Origin: Acidimicrobiaceae bacterium
Lineage (GTDB): Bacteria > Actinomycetota > Acidimicrobiia > Acidimicrobiales > Acidimicrobiaceae
Direction of reading: 5' to 3'
DNA: 57,977 bases
NCBI GenBank assembly: GCA_013044385.1
Contig: JABEUN010000012.1
Span: 1-57,977, forward strand
Below the pieces are notes generated by a model. It was not told the origin of the DNA. It did not search any database and saw only the letters and a list, made by a program, of their open reading frames with translations. Every line of letters starts with the position of its first letter. Within the stretch, counting starts at the first letter, position 1. The translations under genes and the position numbers were made by a program. Of the stretch, positions 27,171-35,681 are shown one piece after another.

Positions 27171-30137
27171 TCACATCCTGCCGTGCATGTCGAAGAATCC
27201 AGGTACCAGCTCTTTTGCAATTGGTTTGCTTATCAGATATCCCTGTCCGTGGGTGCATCCGGCAATTTCTAAAAGCCTCAGCTGTTCGTCGGTCTCCACG
27301 CCTTCTGCAGTGGTATCGCAACCAAGGGCAGATGCGATTCTGACTATGGCATCGACGATAGCCAACACCTCTGGATTGGTGGTCAGCTCATCGATGAAGC
27401 TCTTGTCGATCTTGATATTGGAGACGTTGAATCGTCGAAGGTAGCTCAGCGATGAGTACCCAGTCCCAAAGTCATCGATCGAGACTCCGACACCAAGTTG
27501 TCGTAGTAGCCGAACCTGATTCTCAACTTCTGGCAGGTTCGCCATGGATATAGTCTCGGTAATTTCGAGGTCGATACATTCGGGTGGGACACCGACACTA
27601 ACGATACGCTCCGACAGCTTCGCAACCAGCAGACCGTCCATAAACTGTGACGCCGATACGTTGATTGCAAGCCTCGTGATCGGTAGGCCCATCTGTAGCC
27701 ACTCGCACAGATCCTCTATCACCTTAGATATGACCCAGTCACCTAGTTCGAGGATGCAACCGGTCTCCTCGGCAGCATCGATCACTTCGAGTGGCGGGAT
27801 CGCTCCAAGCGAGCGATGATTCCAACGTAACAGGGCCTCGAAGCCGATAACCGATCGTTCAGGCAACTTGATGATTGCCTGATAAGCCATCTCTAACTCG
27901 CCGCTCCTGATCGCACCCAGAAGTGACCTCTGCACCTCTAGCTGCCGAAGGTAGCTCTCATTGAAACCGGGATCGAAAAACGAAATACGTCCACGGCCCG
28001 CCCTCTGACTTGCGACCAGCGCGTTATTGGCGTGAGTTAGTAGAGTCTCAGAGTCGTCGCCATCCTGTGGAAATATAGCCACCCCAACAGATGCCCCCAG
28101 AACCACGTCATCGTGTCCGACTGAGATCGGCTCGGCTATCAGATCGATAATCCCCCGCGCCAGCGCAATCGCCTCAGACGGTTCGGCTTGCAACTGAAGG
28201 AGGGCGAATTCGTCCGCACCGAGTCTGAACGAAGCCGCATCGACACCTTGTAGCCGAGCCAAACGAGCGGCTACCTCGACCAGCACTCCGTCTCCTACCA
28301 GGCTGCCTCTCGACTCATTGATAGAGCGGAACCCGTCGACATCAATCAAGATCAATGCCGCAGTTTGCGCCGTAACAGACGCTTCGGCAAGAAGTTCAGT
28401 GGCTACGCCATGGAACGCCACTCGATTCCTGAGTCGAGTGAGAGAATCCATGGTTCCCGCCTGACGGAGCTGGTTCTCAAGCGCCTTACTCTCGGTCAAA
28501 TCCTCAACTATTAGCGCGTACCCGATCTGGGATCGGTTACCAGTGCCGATGCTAACTAGAGTTACGTGACCTTCGAAAACCGTTCCGTCTGTTTTGCGAA
28601 GGGAAAACTCGCCTTCTACTGCACTGGTTCCTGACAACTCCTTCCAGAGGGCCTCGAACTCCGGAGCACTTTCGAGCAACATGGCTAGCTGGCCAAGATC
28701 ATCTCCGATTAGACCGGCCTCACCCAAACCGGTCATCGCAGTGAAAGTCTCATTTACTGCGGTGATCCGGAATCGACCGTCCGCTAGGACGATACCATCC
28801 CGACTCTCGGTGAAGAGGCGAGCAGCGGACTCGAGCCGCTCAACCATCATCTTCCTCTCGGTTATGTCTAAAATAACCGCGATGAAGCGGCGAAGCTTAT
28901 GCACAGTTGACAGTTGGATGTGAACCTCAACGGGATACCGTGAGCCGTCTTTACGTTCGTGCTCAGTCTCGAAGACGAGGCGGTCGACTTCGTGTCGCTT
29001 GAGTGGACCAAGGAGCGTCTCGAATCGCTCCCTGTCGAAAAGTGGCTTTATGTCAATCGGTGTTAGCTCAAGAAGCTCCTCCTCGGAATATCCCAGATTT
29101 CTGATTGACCCAGCGCTCACCCAGTCAAACTTGAGCGTCTCAGCATCGAAAAGGTAGAACTCGTTGTGGGAGTTGTTAAGGGCTTCACCGAGTAGGAGCA
29201 GTCTATTCCTATCCCTCACCGAACCGCTTATATCGTCGATCGCAGCGACCATATGCACTACAGATCCTTGGTCATCTTTGACTACGCCAGCATTGATATG
29301 AACGTAGATCGTTTCGCCGTCCCCTCGGACATAGCGAGCATCTATGGAGAAGTTTTCAACTTCCCCACTTAGTAACGAGTTGACCGCTGCTCGACTCTCC
29401 TGCTGATCGTCGGGATGAACTATCGACCACCAGCTAAGGCCTGCTAACTCTGTCTCGTCATACCGTACAATCTCGAGAAAGCGCTGATTTGCCTCAGTCC
29501 ATGCACCACTGTTATCTAAAGAGACGAGTCCGATGGTGGCATTCTCGAAGTAGCCGCGGAAATGACGCTCCCTTGCAGCGAGCGCATTTTGAGTGGCGAA
29601 GACCATCTTCTGCCTATCGAAGTTGTCGAGGGCAAACGTGACGTCACGTGTCATCTCAACGAGCAGACGTATGACTAATGGATCAAATGCAAAGGGTTCT
29701 TCGTGATAGACGTTGAGAATAGCAAAGCGTTCACCAGCACGTTCTATCGGGAAGCAGGCGCTTGAGCCGATACCGTGCAGAATTGCTCGCTGCTTCCACG
29801 GACCTAATAGATCCGCACCGAGAAAGTCGTTGACTATGACCACGGTTCCCTCACGCCAAGTCTGTCCAGCGGGGCCACGGCCGGTGGGCTCATCCGGATC
29901 TGTAGAGATCCGCAGACCTTCCATGTACTCAGTTGCACCGGAGCTGGCTAGCACCTCGAAATCAGACGATCCCGATTCGGGTCGTCCGATCCAAGCGAGC
30001 TTCAGACCCCCGAACTCGACTGCCACTCGGCATAAGAGCGGCAAAAGCAGCGACTCGTCATCCATACGAACGATCGCCTGATTTACCTCAGATAAGGCGT
30101 GGTAGAGGTGAGACATCCGTTCAGAAGAGTCTGTCAC
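27171..30137 (-). CDS. GAF-PAS-PAS-PAS-GGDEF-EAL protein, probable c-di-GMP phosphodiesterase
   Basis: Soluble protein of 988 residues. It has a GAF-like domain (about 10-180), three PAS domains (about 195-310, 317-425, 430-560), a GGDEF domain (about 565-720) and an EAL domain (about 730-980). The GGDEF motif is degenerate ('LGADEF') and no I-site is seen, so cyclase activity is doubtful. The EAL domain keeps 'FEALLRW', the Asn of 'AINVSASQF', 'ITET', 'DDFGTGYSSL', 'KIDKSFI' and 'AEGVET', so it should cleave c-di-GMP. The GGDEF part may instead sense GTP. No membrane helix is present, so the signal is probably intracellular. Confidence 0.9.
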   Translation of the reverse strand: MTDSSERMSHLYHALSEVNQAIVRMDDESLLLPLLCRVAVEFGGLKLAWIGRPESGSSDFEVLASSGATEYMEGLRISTDPDEPTGRGPAGQTWREGTVVIVNDFLGADLLGPWKQRAILHGIGSSACFPIERAGERFAILNVYHEEPFAFDPLVIRLLVEMTRDVTFALDNFDRQKMVFATQNALAARERHFRGYFENATIGLVSLDNSGAWTEANQRFLEIVRYDETELAGLSWWSIVHPDDQQESRAAVNSLLSGEVENFSIDARYVRGDGETIYVHINAGVVKDDQGSVVHMVAAIDDISGSVRDRNRLLLLGEALNNSHNEFYLFDAETLKFDWVSAGSIRNLGYSEEELLELTPIDIKPLFDRERFETLLGPLKRHEVDRLVFETEHERKDGSRYPVEVHIQLSTVHKLRRFIAVILDITERKMMVERLESAARLFTESRDGIVLADGRFRITAVNETFTAMTGLGEAGLIGDDLGQLAMLLESAPEFEALWKELSGTSAVEGEFSLRKTDGTVFEGHVTLVSIGTGNRSQIGYALIVEDLTESKALENQLRQAGTMDSLTRLRNRVAFHGVATELLAEASVTAQTAALILIDVDGFRSINESRGSLVGDGVLVEVAARLARLQGVDAASFRLGADEFALLQLQAEPSEAIALARGIIDLIAEPISVGHDDVVLGASVGVAIFPQDGDDSETLLTHANNALVASQRAGRGRISFFDPGFNESYLRQLEVQRSLLGAIRSGELEMAYQAIIKLPERSVIGFEALLRWNHRSLGAIPPLEVIDAAEETGCILELGDWVISKVIEDLCEWLQMGLPITRLAINVSASQFMDGLLVAKLSERIVSVGVPPECIDLEITETISMANLPEVENQVRLLRQLGVGVSIDDFGTGYSSLSYLRRFNVSNIKIDKSFIDELTTNPEVLAIVDAIVRIASALGCDTTAEGVETDEQLRLLEIAGCTHGQGYLISKPIAKELVPGFFDMHGRM

Positions 30138-30608
30138 TCACAGCAGCCTTTCTCGAGGTTCCGCGCCCGATTGCTGTGGCGACAAATTGCAAACCCTTGT
30201 CTCCGAAGGAGTCGACGGAAGCAGAATCCGCCATCGGACCGCAACAGCGCAACCGATGGCGGACGTCTGGCCAATCAAATTCCCGACACCTTGGATTAGG
30301 CCAGAGATTGCCCGCCAGAATCCGACCGATGGTCGTCGTGTCCGAGCGCATAACCTGCTCCGACTCCGACGACCAGAGCCCTCTCATCCATTCATCCCGA
30401 GACCTAGATGCGCCCGCTGAACAGCCAACATAAACGCCAAATCCCTTCAGACCAGTGCCCCAGTCCTCATTATTGCAGCAAGAGTACCCTACGGCAACAA
30501 TTTCGGCCTAATTGGGAGTCCCCCGTTCTGTGGAGCACTAGGCATTTTCGCCGGCGCTGTCAGCATCTTTGAAACCGTAAGGGTAGCTGTCTGTTAGCCA
30601 ATTTTGGC
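30138..30608. other. Intergenic region with a strong inverted repeat
   Basis: About 470 bp between the end of the guanidine-riboswitch-1 transcript and the start of the PAS-EAL gene. Apart from the inverted repeat at 30227-30263 I see no gene or known RNA. Confidence 0.4.
30227..30263. repeat. Perfect 11-bp inverted repeat (hairpin)
   Basis: TCCGCCATCGG is followed after 15 bases by its exact complement CCGATGGCGGA. The hairpin would be very stable in RNA. No T-tract follows on either strand, so it is not a standard intrinsic terminator. It could be an operator or a transcript-end structure for the guanidine unit that runs in from the right. Confidence 0.6.
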
Positions 30609-31481
30609 TCAATCCGAGAACAGCGCATCCGTTGTCAGTCCGACCGGGAAGTGGTTTGCCACAGAGTCCAATGCCGAAGTCAAACGGGGCCAGAGGACCG
30701 GGTCGTGACCCGGCACAAGGATCAATCCACGTTCGCGTGCCAACGCTTTGAGCCGCCTGATATGTCTGATGGTGAGTGCCGGATCGCAATCAATAGTTCC
30801 ACCTATTGCCCACTCGTTCGTAAAATTCTCCCGGAGGTCTCCGGCATCGAATGCGAACACGAAGCCAGCGCCTCCACTTGACTCTGCGAACTCTACGATC
30901 ACCGACTGGTGACCTGGTGTGTGACCAAACGTCGGAATAACCGATATGCCCGGCACGACTGAGACCTCGGACTCGGACTCGTGTCCGTTCACCTTTACAA
31001 AGTTAAGGCTCGGGTCGTTGTAGTCAATCTGGAAGAAACCGTTGCGCTCGGGACCGGGATGTTCGCTCATCCCATATTCGAGTTCGAGCTGCTGAACGTA
31101 GATCGGCTGCCCAGCGGTGAAGTGCTTCAACCCGCCGGCATGGTCATTATGTAGATGAGAAACTACTACCGCGATGACATCATCGCTGGACAAGCCGAGT
31201 ATGTCAAGTGACTCAAGTAGGGGCTCGTCGATTCCATCGGGCAGGATTGCGGCGATATTCTCATTGTTGCCGTGGAATCTTTTGTAAAGCGCCGGATCCT
31301 TTATCAGGGCCGAGTTGAATCCGGTATCGAGTAGAACAAAGCCACCATCGACCTCTACTAGTACTCCTGGCACCGGCTCTACTGTGATATCAGATGGATC
31401 CCATCCATCAATCGACCACGCTTTAGGAAGTCTCTCCCACCCCAGCGTGAGTAGATGAACAGCCTTGACGCCACCCATCAC
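30609..31481 (-). CDS. Metallo-beta-lactamase-fold hydrolase, AHL-lactonase-like, in the guanidine unit
   Basis: Protein of 290 residues with the dinuclear zinc site of N-acyl-homoserine-lactonase-type enzymes: 'SHLHNDHAGG' (HxHxDH), His in 'TFGHTPGHQS', Asp in 'FAFDAGD' and His in 'PGHDPVL'. Its start overlaps the stop of the ureohydrolase gene by 4 bp (ATGA), so it is almost surely co-transcribed and under the same guanidine-I riboswitch. A lactone or amide hydrolysing role is known for relatives. Its job beside a guanidine-degrading enzyme is not known, and quorum-signal degradation is not the only option. Confidence 0.87.
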   Translation of the reverse strand: MMGGVKAVHLLTLGWERLPKAWSIDGWDPSDITVEPVPGVLVEVDGGFVLLDTGFNSALIKDPALYKRFHGNNENIAAILPDGIDEPLLESLDILGLSSDDVIAVVVSHLHNDHAGGLKHFTAGQPIYVQQLELEYGMSEHPGPERNGFFQIDYNDPSLNFVKVNGHESESEVSVVPGISVIPTFGHTPGHQSVIVEFAESSGGAGFVFAFDAGDLRENFTNEWAIGGTIDCDPALTIRHIRRLKALARERGLILVPGHDPVLWPRLTSALDSVANHFPVGLTTDALFSD

Positions 31482-32626
31482 TGCCTCTTCGGCAGGTGGC
31501 CATTGGTAACCAGTGTCGCCAGCACGTCACACACCACGCGCGTACCCAGCAGTGAGGTGATATCAGCCGAGTCGTACGGCGGCGAGCACTCCACTATCTC
31601 GATTCCAGCCAGCCCCTGCCTCGAAACGCCCCTAACGAGCTCGAGCACCTCCCTTGGCAAAAAGCCCCCCGGCTCCGGCCAGCCTGTGCCGGGCACGAAG
31701 GCGGCATCCACGCAGTCCACATCGAATGAGAGCCAGACTGCGTCTGCTCCATCCCAGGCCACTTCGAGCGCTCTTTCTATCGCTGCCGAAATGCCCATGT
31801 TTACACAGTCGTTAACCGTCATAATCGTCGTCTCTCGCTCTCTAGAGACCTTCACACCTGGCCTCGGTGCCTGCCATCCACCAATACCAAGCTGAACGAG
31901 ATTTTTTGCGGGAACATTTGGGATATCGGTTGCGTGGAACCACGGCGTAGTATGCATCCGCTCGTCAAGATCGGTCTCTTGGGTATCGACGTGTCGGTCA
32001 AAGTGGATAATGCCGAGATTACCACTCATATTTTCGGCAACCCCTCTTACAGTTGGATATCCAATCGAGTGGTCACCACCTAGAACAACCGGAAGGCTCC
32101 CAGTTGCAAAGACGTGGGAGACGCCTTTGGAGATCTGATCAAAAGATTTCTCAATGTTGCCTGGGATTGTGAAGATGTCACCAATGTCGCAGATGGAGAT
32201 CGATTCCCTAAGGTCCACCCCGAGTTCGAAGCTGTATGTTCCATAAAGCGCCGAGATGCGTCTCATGCCCTGGGGGCCGAACCTTGTGCCGGGACGATAA
32301 GTGGTGCCTGAGTCGTGAGGTGCACCCATCACCACGACGTCGTACTCTCCGCAGCGATTTACGTCCTCTACGTAGGGAGCTTTGAGGAAGGTGTTGATCC
32401 CGGCATAGTGCGGTAGCTCTCCTCTGGAGAATGTTGGAATCGACCTGTCGACGATTGAGTCGGCACCCTGGAGGCCCATCTCCAACGCCCACTTCCGCTC
32501 TCGCTCAAGGCCTACCGTAGGTAGTTCGGCTTCCATCTCCAGTGCGCGCTTTGCCTCTGGTCCGTGCCTGTCGTGGACATGAAACTTCTCCGTCGGCGCA
32601 CCACCATCGGCGTGGTTTGAACCCAA
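31478..32626 (-). CDS. Ureohydrolase, candidate guanidine hydrolase (GdmH-like)
   Basis: Arginase/agmatinase-fold enzyme of about 382 residues from TTG 32626. Numbering from the longest frame (GTG 32683, 401 residues), all six ligands of the dinuclear metal site are present: H205 ('GGDHS'), D229, H231 and D233 ('HFDRHVDT'), D321 and D323 ('SFDVDCVD'). An N-terminal extension of over 80 residues is absent from ordinary agmatinases but is known in nickel-dependent guanidine hydrolases such as Synechocystis Sll1077. Trp335 stands where agmatinases usually have Thr in 'GTGTPEPGG', which may tighten the pocket for a small substrate. A guanidine-I riboswitch lies directly upstream. The expected reaction is guanidine plus water to urea plus ammonia. 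AGAGG eight bases before TTG 32626 supports that start. Confidence 0.85.
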   Translation of the reverse strand: MGSNHADGGAPTEKFHVHDRHGPEAKRALEMEAELPTVGLERERKWALEMGLQGADSIVDRSIPTFSRGELPHYAGINTFLKAPYVEDVNRCGEYDVVVMGAPHDSGTTYRPGTRFGPQGMRRISALYGTYSFELGVDLRESISICDIGDIFTIPGNIEKSFDQISKGVSHVFATGSLPVVLGGDHSIGYPTVRGVAENMSGNLGIIHFDRHVDTQETDLDERMHTTPWFHATDIPNVPAKNLVQLGIGGWQAPRPGVKVSRERETTIMTVNDCVNMGISAAIERALEVAWDGADAVWLSFDVDCVDAAFVPGTGWPEPGGFLPREVLELVRGVSRQGLAGIEIVECSPPYDSADITSLLGTRVVCDVLATLVTNGHLPKRQ

Positions 32627-32694
32627 AACTCCCACCTCTCTCAAACTGAATAGCTGAGATCGGCTCACCCACAAGGCGCGCACCTGAGAGATCT

Positions 32695-32792
32695 GAGACC
32701 TCCCGGGCTTTTATCCCTCCGTGCAACGGATTTCATCCGCCAGAGCCTCTCGGACCAAACCGTCAGATGCGACGTGGAACCCTAGGCACCTT
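32695..32792 (-). ncRNA. Guanidine-I riboswitch (ykkC RNA) 1
   Basis: On the minus strand the conserved blocks occur in order: CCTAGGGTTCC (about 32786-32776), GGTCCGAGAGG (about 32756), a variable hairpin GGATGAAATCC, and ACGGAGGGATAAAAGCCCGGG ending near 32700 (given here in one piece of 20 or fewer: GGGATAAAAGCCCGGGAG). These are the signature sequences of the guanidine-I aptamer, which binds free guanidinium. It lies in the leader of the ureohydrolase gene. No terminator with T-tract follows. TCTCTCA just after the aptamer can pair with TGAGAGA over the likely ribosome binding site, so control may be translational; this last point is inference. Confidence 0.95.
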
Positions 32793-32883
32793 GATAAATT
32801 TTTGACTCAGACCACCAGCTCCTTCCCAAATGGGCTGAGCAACGATCTAAGACGATGTTAGGCGTATTAGATATCAATCAGGT

Positions 32884-32897
32884 GTCACAACTGTGAC
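32884..32897. promoter_or_regulatory. Inverted repeat upstream of ychF
   Basis: GTCACA-AC-TGTGAC forms a near-perfect 14-bp palindrome in the shared upstream region of the guanidine unit and ychF. It resembles dimeric regulator sites such as those of CRP-type proteins, but the half-site spacing is not the usual one. Weak evidence. Confidence 0.25.
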
Positions 32898-33029
32898 GAC
32901 TCTGTTACGCGCATGGCCTTGGGTAGCTCTTTGCACCCGCCGAGATTGTCCCATCGACTGCACGATCTCCTAAACTGACCCGTTGATCCGTAGGCGACAG
33001 GCATTACGGCTGCTTCGGAGGAGAATTGG

Positions 33030-34115
33030 GTGGGACTATCCATCGGAATTGTTGGACTTCCAAATGTAGGAAAGTCAACCCTCTTCAATGCGTTGACCAA
33101 CAACTCGGTCCTAGCTGCCAACTACCCTTTTGCCACCATAGAACCCAATGTCGGAGTGGTGGCTGTACCGGACAAGAGACTGCAGCGACTTGCTGATCTG
33201 TTCGACAGCAAAGAGATTGTCCCAGCAACGGTTACCTTCGTGGATATAGCCGGAATAGTAAAGGGAGCATCAGAAGGTGAGGGGCTCGGAAACAAGTTCC
33301 TAGCCCATATCCGAGAGGGTGACGCAATCTGTCAAGTGGTTCGCCTCTTCGAGGACGAAGATGTCATCCACGTCGAAGGTCGGATCGCTCCCATGGAAGA
33401 TATCGAGACGGTAAACACCGAGCTGATCCTCGCCGACCTGCAGACGGTGGAGAATCGCCTTGTGAAGCTCGCCAAGGAGGTTCGCAAACGCCCCGACCTG
33501 CAGCCTTCGTTAACTGCCGCCGAACTCGCACAGAAGATACTCAACGAGGGACGCACCATAACCCAAGCTGCCGGATCGGGCGAAATAGATCCGACCCTGC
33601 TGGCTGATCTCCACCTACTTAGTGCGAAACCTTTCATCTATGTTTTCAATGTCGATGAAGCGAGTCTGTCAGATGAGGAGTTGCAGCTTCGACTGAAGGC
33701 GATGGTCCATCCGTCCGAGGCCGTGATCCTCTGCGCACAGATAGAAGCGGAGGTCGCCGCGCTAGATGCCGCGGATGCCGCAGAACTTCTGGAGAGCTAC
33801 GGACAGGTCGAATCCGGTCTTGCACAGCTGGTAAGGGTTGGTTTTAGAACCTTAGGGCTTCAGACGTTCCTAACCGCAGGTCCCAAGGAGTCCAGGGCCT
33901 GGACCATTCCGATAGGCGCCACTGCGCCCCAAGCAGCCGGGACAATACACACTGACTTCGAGCGGGGCTTTATCAAAGCCGAGGTGATCAGCTATGAGGA
34001 CCTGATCGAGGCAGGCTCAGTCGCAGCAGTCCGATCAGTCGGCAAGGCAAGAATTGAGGGCAAGGAGTACATCATGAGAGATGGTGACGTCGTGGAGTTC
34101 CGATTCAACGTCTGA
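33030..34115 (+). CDS. ychF: Ribosome-associated ATPase YchF
   Basis: Protein of 361 residues, the usual length of this Obg-related P-loop ATPase. The G1 motif 'GLPNVGKS' is at residues 9-16, and '[20 protein letters not shown]' (G3 and the following conserved loop) is diagnostic. 'FNVDEAS' replaces the guanine-specific NKxD, consistent with ATP preference. The C-terminal TGS-like domain ends in '[11 protein letters not shown]'. GTG start at 33030 follows GGAGGAG. It is a housekeeping gene lying between the two guanidine-controlled units on the other strand. Confidence 0.97.
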   Translation: MGLSIGIVGLPNVGKSTLFNALTNNSVLAANYPFATIEPNVGVVAVPDKRLQRLADLFDSKEIVPATVTFVDIAGIVKGASEGEGLGNKFLAHIREGDAICQVVRLFEDEDVIHVEGRIAPMEDIETVNTELILADLQTVENRLVKLAKEVRKRPDLQPSLTAAELAQKILNEGRTITQAAGSGEIDPTLLADLHLLSAKPFIYVFNVDEASLSDEELQLRLKAMVHPSEAVILCAQIEAEVAALDAADAAELLESYGQVESGLAQLVRVGFRTLGLQTFLTAGPKESRAWTIPIGATAPQAAGTIHTDFERGFIKAEVISYEDLIEAGSVAAVRSVGKARIEGKEYIMRDGDVVEFRFNV

Positions 34116-34203
34116 TACAACAGTCTACTGCTGAGTACTTTATCCCTCCAAGCTCAAGCGCGGTCGAAAAGCGTTGTGCTACCCCGGTTCAATTGAATTT
34201 GCC

Positions 34204-35508
34204 CTAAGCCTGATCTCCATCGCCCGACCCCAGTAACTCCGGCGAAGCATGCTTGGAACCCGATACTGTGGCAAATACCACTAGTGCAACCAGAAGTTGC
34301 GTTAGTGCTGCTCCAATGTTTTGCAATTCCGCAGCTACTGAAACCAAAAGGAGAATCGCCGCCACCGCAAGGGCTCCTTCGGCGATCGGGTTGTCTTTTC
34401 CAACCACGGCCTGAACAGCACCCCTAATTGCCGCCTTCGCGTCTGCTGGTTGTGGCCACCTCCCCTTGGTGGTGTCAGAGCGAAGGATGACGGCGGCTGA
34501 GATCAAAACCAATCCCAGTCCCAGTGCATCACCAAGGAGTCCAGCCCGGTCCGGAGTGAGAAGGAGCCAACTTGCTAGTCCGAATCCGGCAAGCACCGCG
34601 TCGGCCACGCCCGATATGGCGAGTGCAATGACGAGCAGGGGAAGGTAACTTGACCAAAGTATCGGAGTCAGCGCAAGCGCTATGGCCACGAGAGCCGCAA
34701 AAATCGAACTTTCCGGAATCCTCCTTCGGATCAGCGGAAGTGCCGACGCTGAAGCTAGTAGGCCAATCGCAAAAATTGCAGCAGAGAGTTGGGCAACTAT
34801 TGAGTTGCTACCAATTCTGAATAGCAGTGAGGCTAAAGACAGTCCGCTAGGGCCCTCGTGAACCGCCAATCTACCCAGCATCGCCAGATACTGCTTGAGG
34901 CCAAGTGGACCAAAGCTCCACCCACCGACCAGAAGAAGGGTTGAAGACACAATCGTTGTACAAAAGAGTCGATATCGTCTTGAAAATAGCGGGAACAGCA
35001 GTATCGGAAAGAGAAACAGTTTCGCAGTGACCGCAAGACCTAGAGTGAGGCCGGCCACGAACGGCCTTTGGCGATACCGCCACGCAAGTGCAAGCAGAAG
35101 GAACAGCAGCGGGTTCAACGTGCCCATCTGGAGCGAGACTAATAAAACTGACGAGAACATCAGCGCAACTAGAGCCGGGATGCGCCTGATCCCCAATATC
35201 TGCATACCAAGCACATATGCGAAGTAGGAGACAACGACATAGACATGCTCTGATGCAGTTGTCGACAGAAACGCAAAAGGAGTAAATATCCAAGTGACAT
35301 AGTACGGGTACACGAAGGCGGATCCTGAGTAGACCGCTTTGGAAACTATCGGTACGTACGGACTATGGCCATTTAGTACAGCTACAGCCGCCGAACGGAA
35401 GACCAGAAAATCGGCCTGAGAGTCTCGGGACGCAAAATAGAGGACAAGCGCAAGGCCGATAAGGATGGCCAGACTCCGGAACAGGACCTCCTTTCTGCTA
35501 TCTGTCAT
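34204..35508 (-). CDS. Polytopic membrane protein, GT87/DUF2029-like glycosyltransferase
   Basis: Protein of 434 residues with about eleven or twelve hydrophobic helices. The N-terminal 'DSQADFLVFRSAAVAVLNGHSPY' region (an acidic residue in the first extracytoplasmic loop followed by Tyr) resembles the GT87 polyprenyl-phosphate-mannose-dependent alpha-1,2-mannosyltransferases of actinobacteria, whose catalytic Asp lies there. 'GLTLGLAVTAKLFLFP' is another family-like stretch. The acceptor is unknown. It lies 173 bp after the ammonia-lyase gene on the same strand and is probably a separate unit. Confidence 0.7.
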   Translation of the reverse strand: MTDSRKEVLFRSLAILIGLALVLYFASRDSQADFLVFRSAAVAVLNGHSPYVPIVSKAVYSGSAFVYPYYVTWIFTPFAFLSTTASEHVYVVVSYFAYVLGMQILGIRRIPALVALMFSSVLLVSLQMGTLNPLLFLLLALAWRYRQRPFVAGLTLGLAVTAKLFLFPILLFPLFSRRYRLFCTTIVSSTLLLVGGWSFGPLGLKQYLAMLGRLAVHEGPSGLSLASLLFRIGSNSIVAQLSAAIFAIGLLASASALPLIRRRIPESSIFAALVAIALALTPILWSSYLPLLVIALAISGVADAVLAGFGLASWLLLTPDRAGLLGDALGLGLVLISAAVILRSDTTKGRWPQPADAKAAIRGAVQAVVGKDNPIAEGALAVAAILLLVSVAAELQNIGAALTQLLVALVVFATVSGSKHASPELLGSGDGDQA

Positions 35509-35681
35509 ACATTGACAGTAGATCTCAATTTATAGATCGTGCAAATGACCCTACTGTGCCGTTCGGCATCCATACAGATAACCTCATTCAAGAGACACGC
35601 TCCCCTACCCTCAAGTGGACTGCACACTCAAACCCAGCACAGCCATCGCCGTTCGGCGTATCAGCACAAAGATACCGGGCT

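Noticed and set aside
31478-32683. Formimidoylglutamase (HutG) of a histidine pathway with the ammonia-lyase
   Set aside because: hutU and hutI are absent, the two genes are in different units, and the guanidine riboswitch and N-terminal extension favour a guanidine hydrolase.
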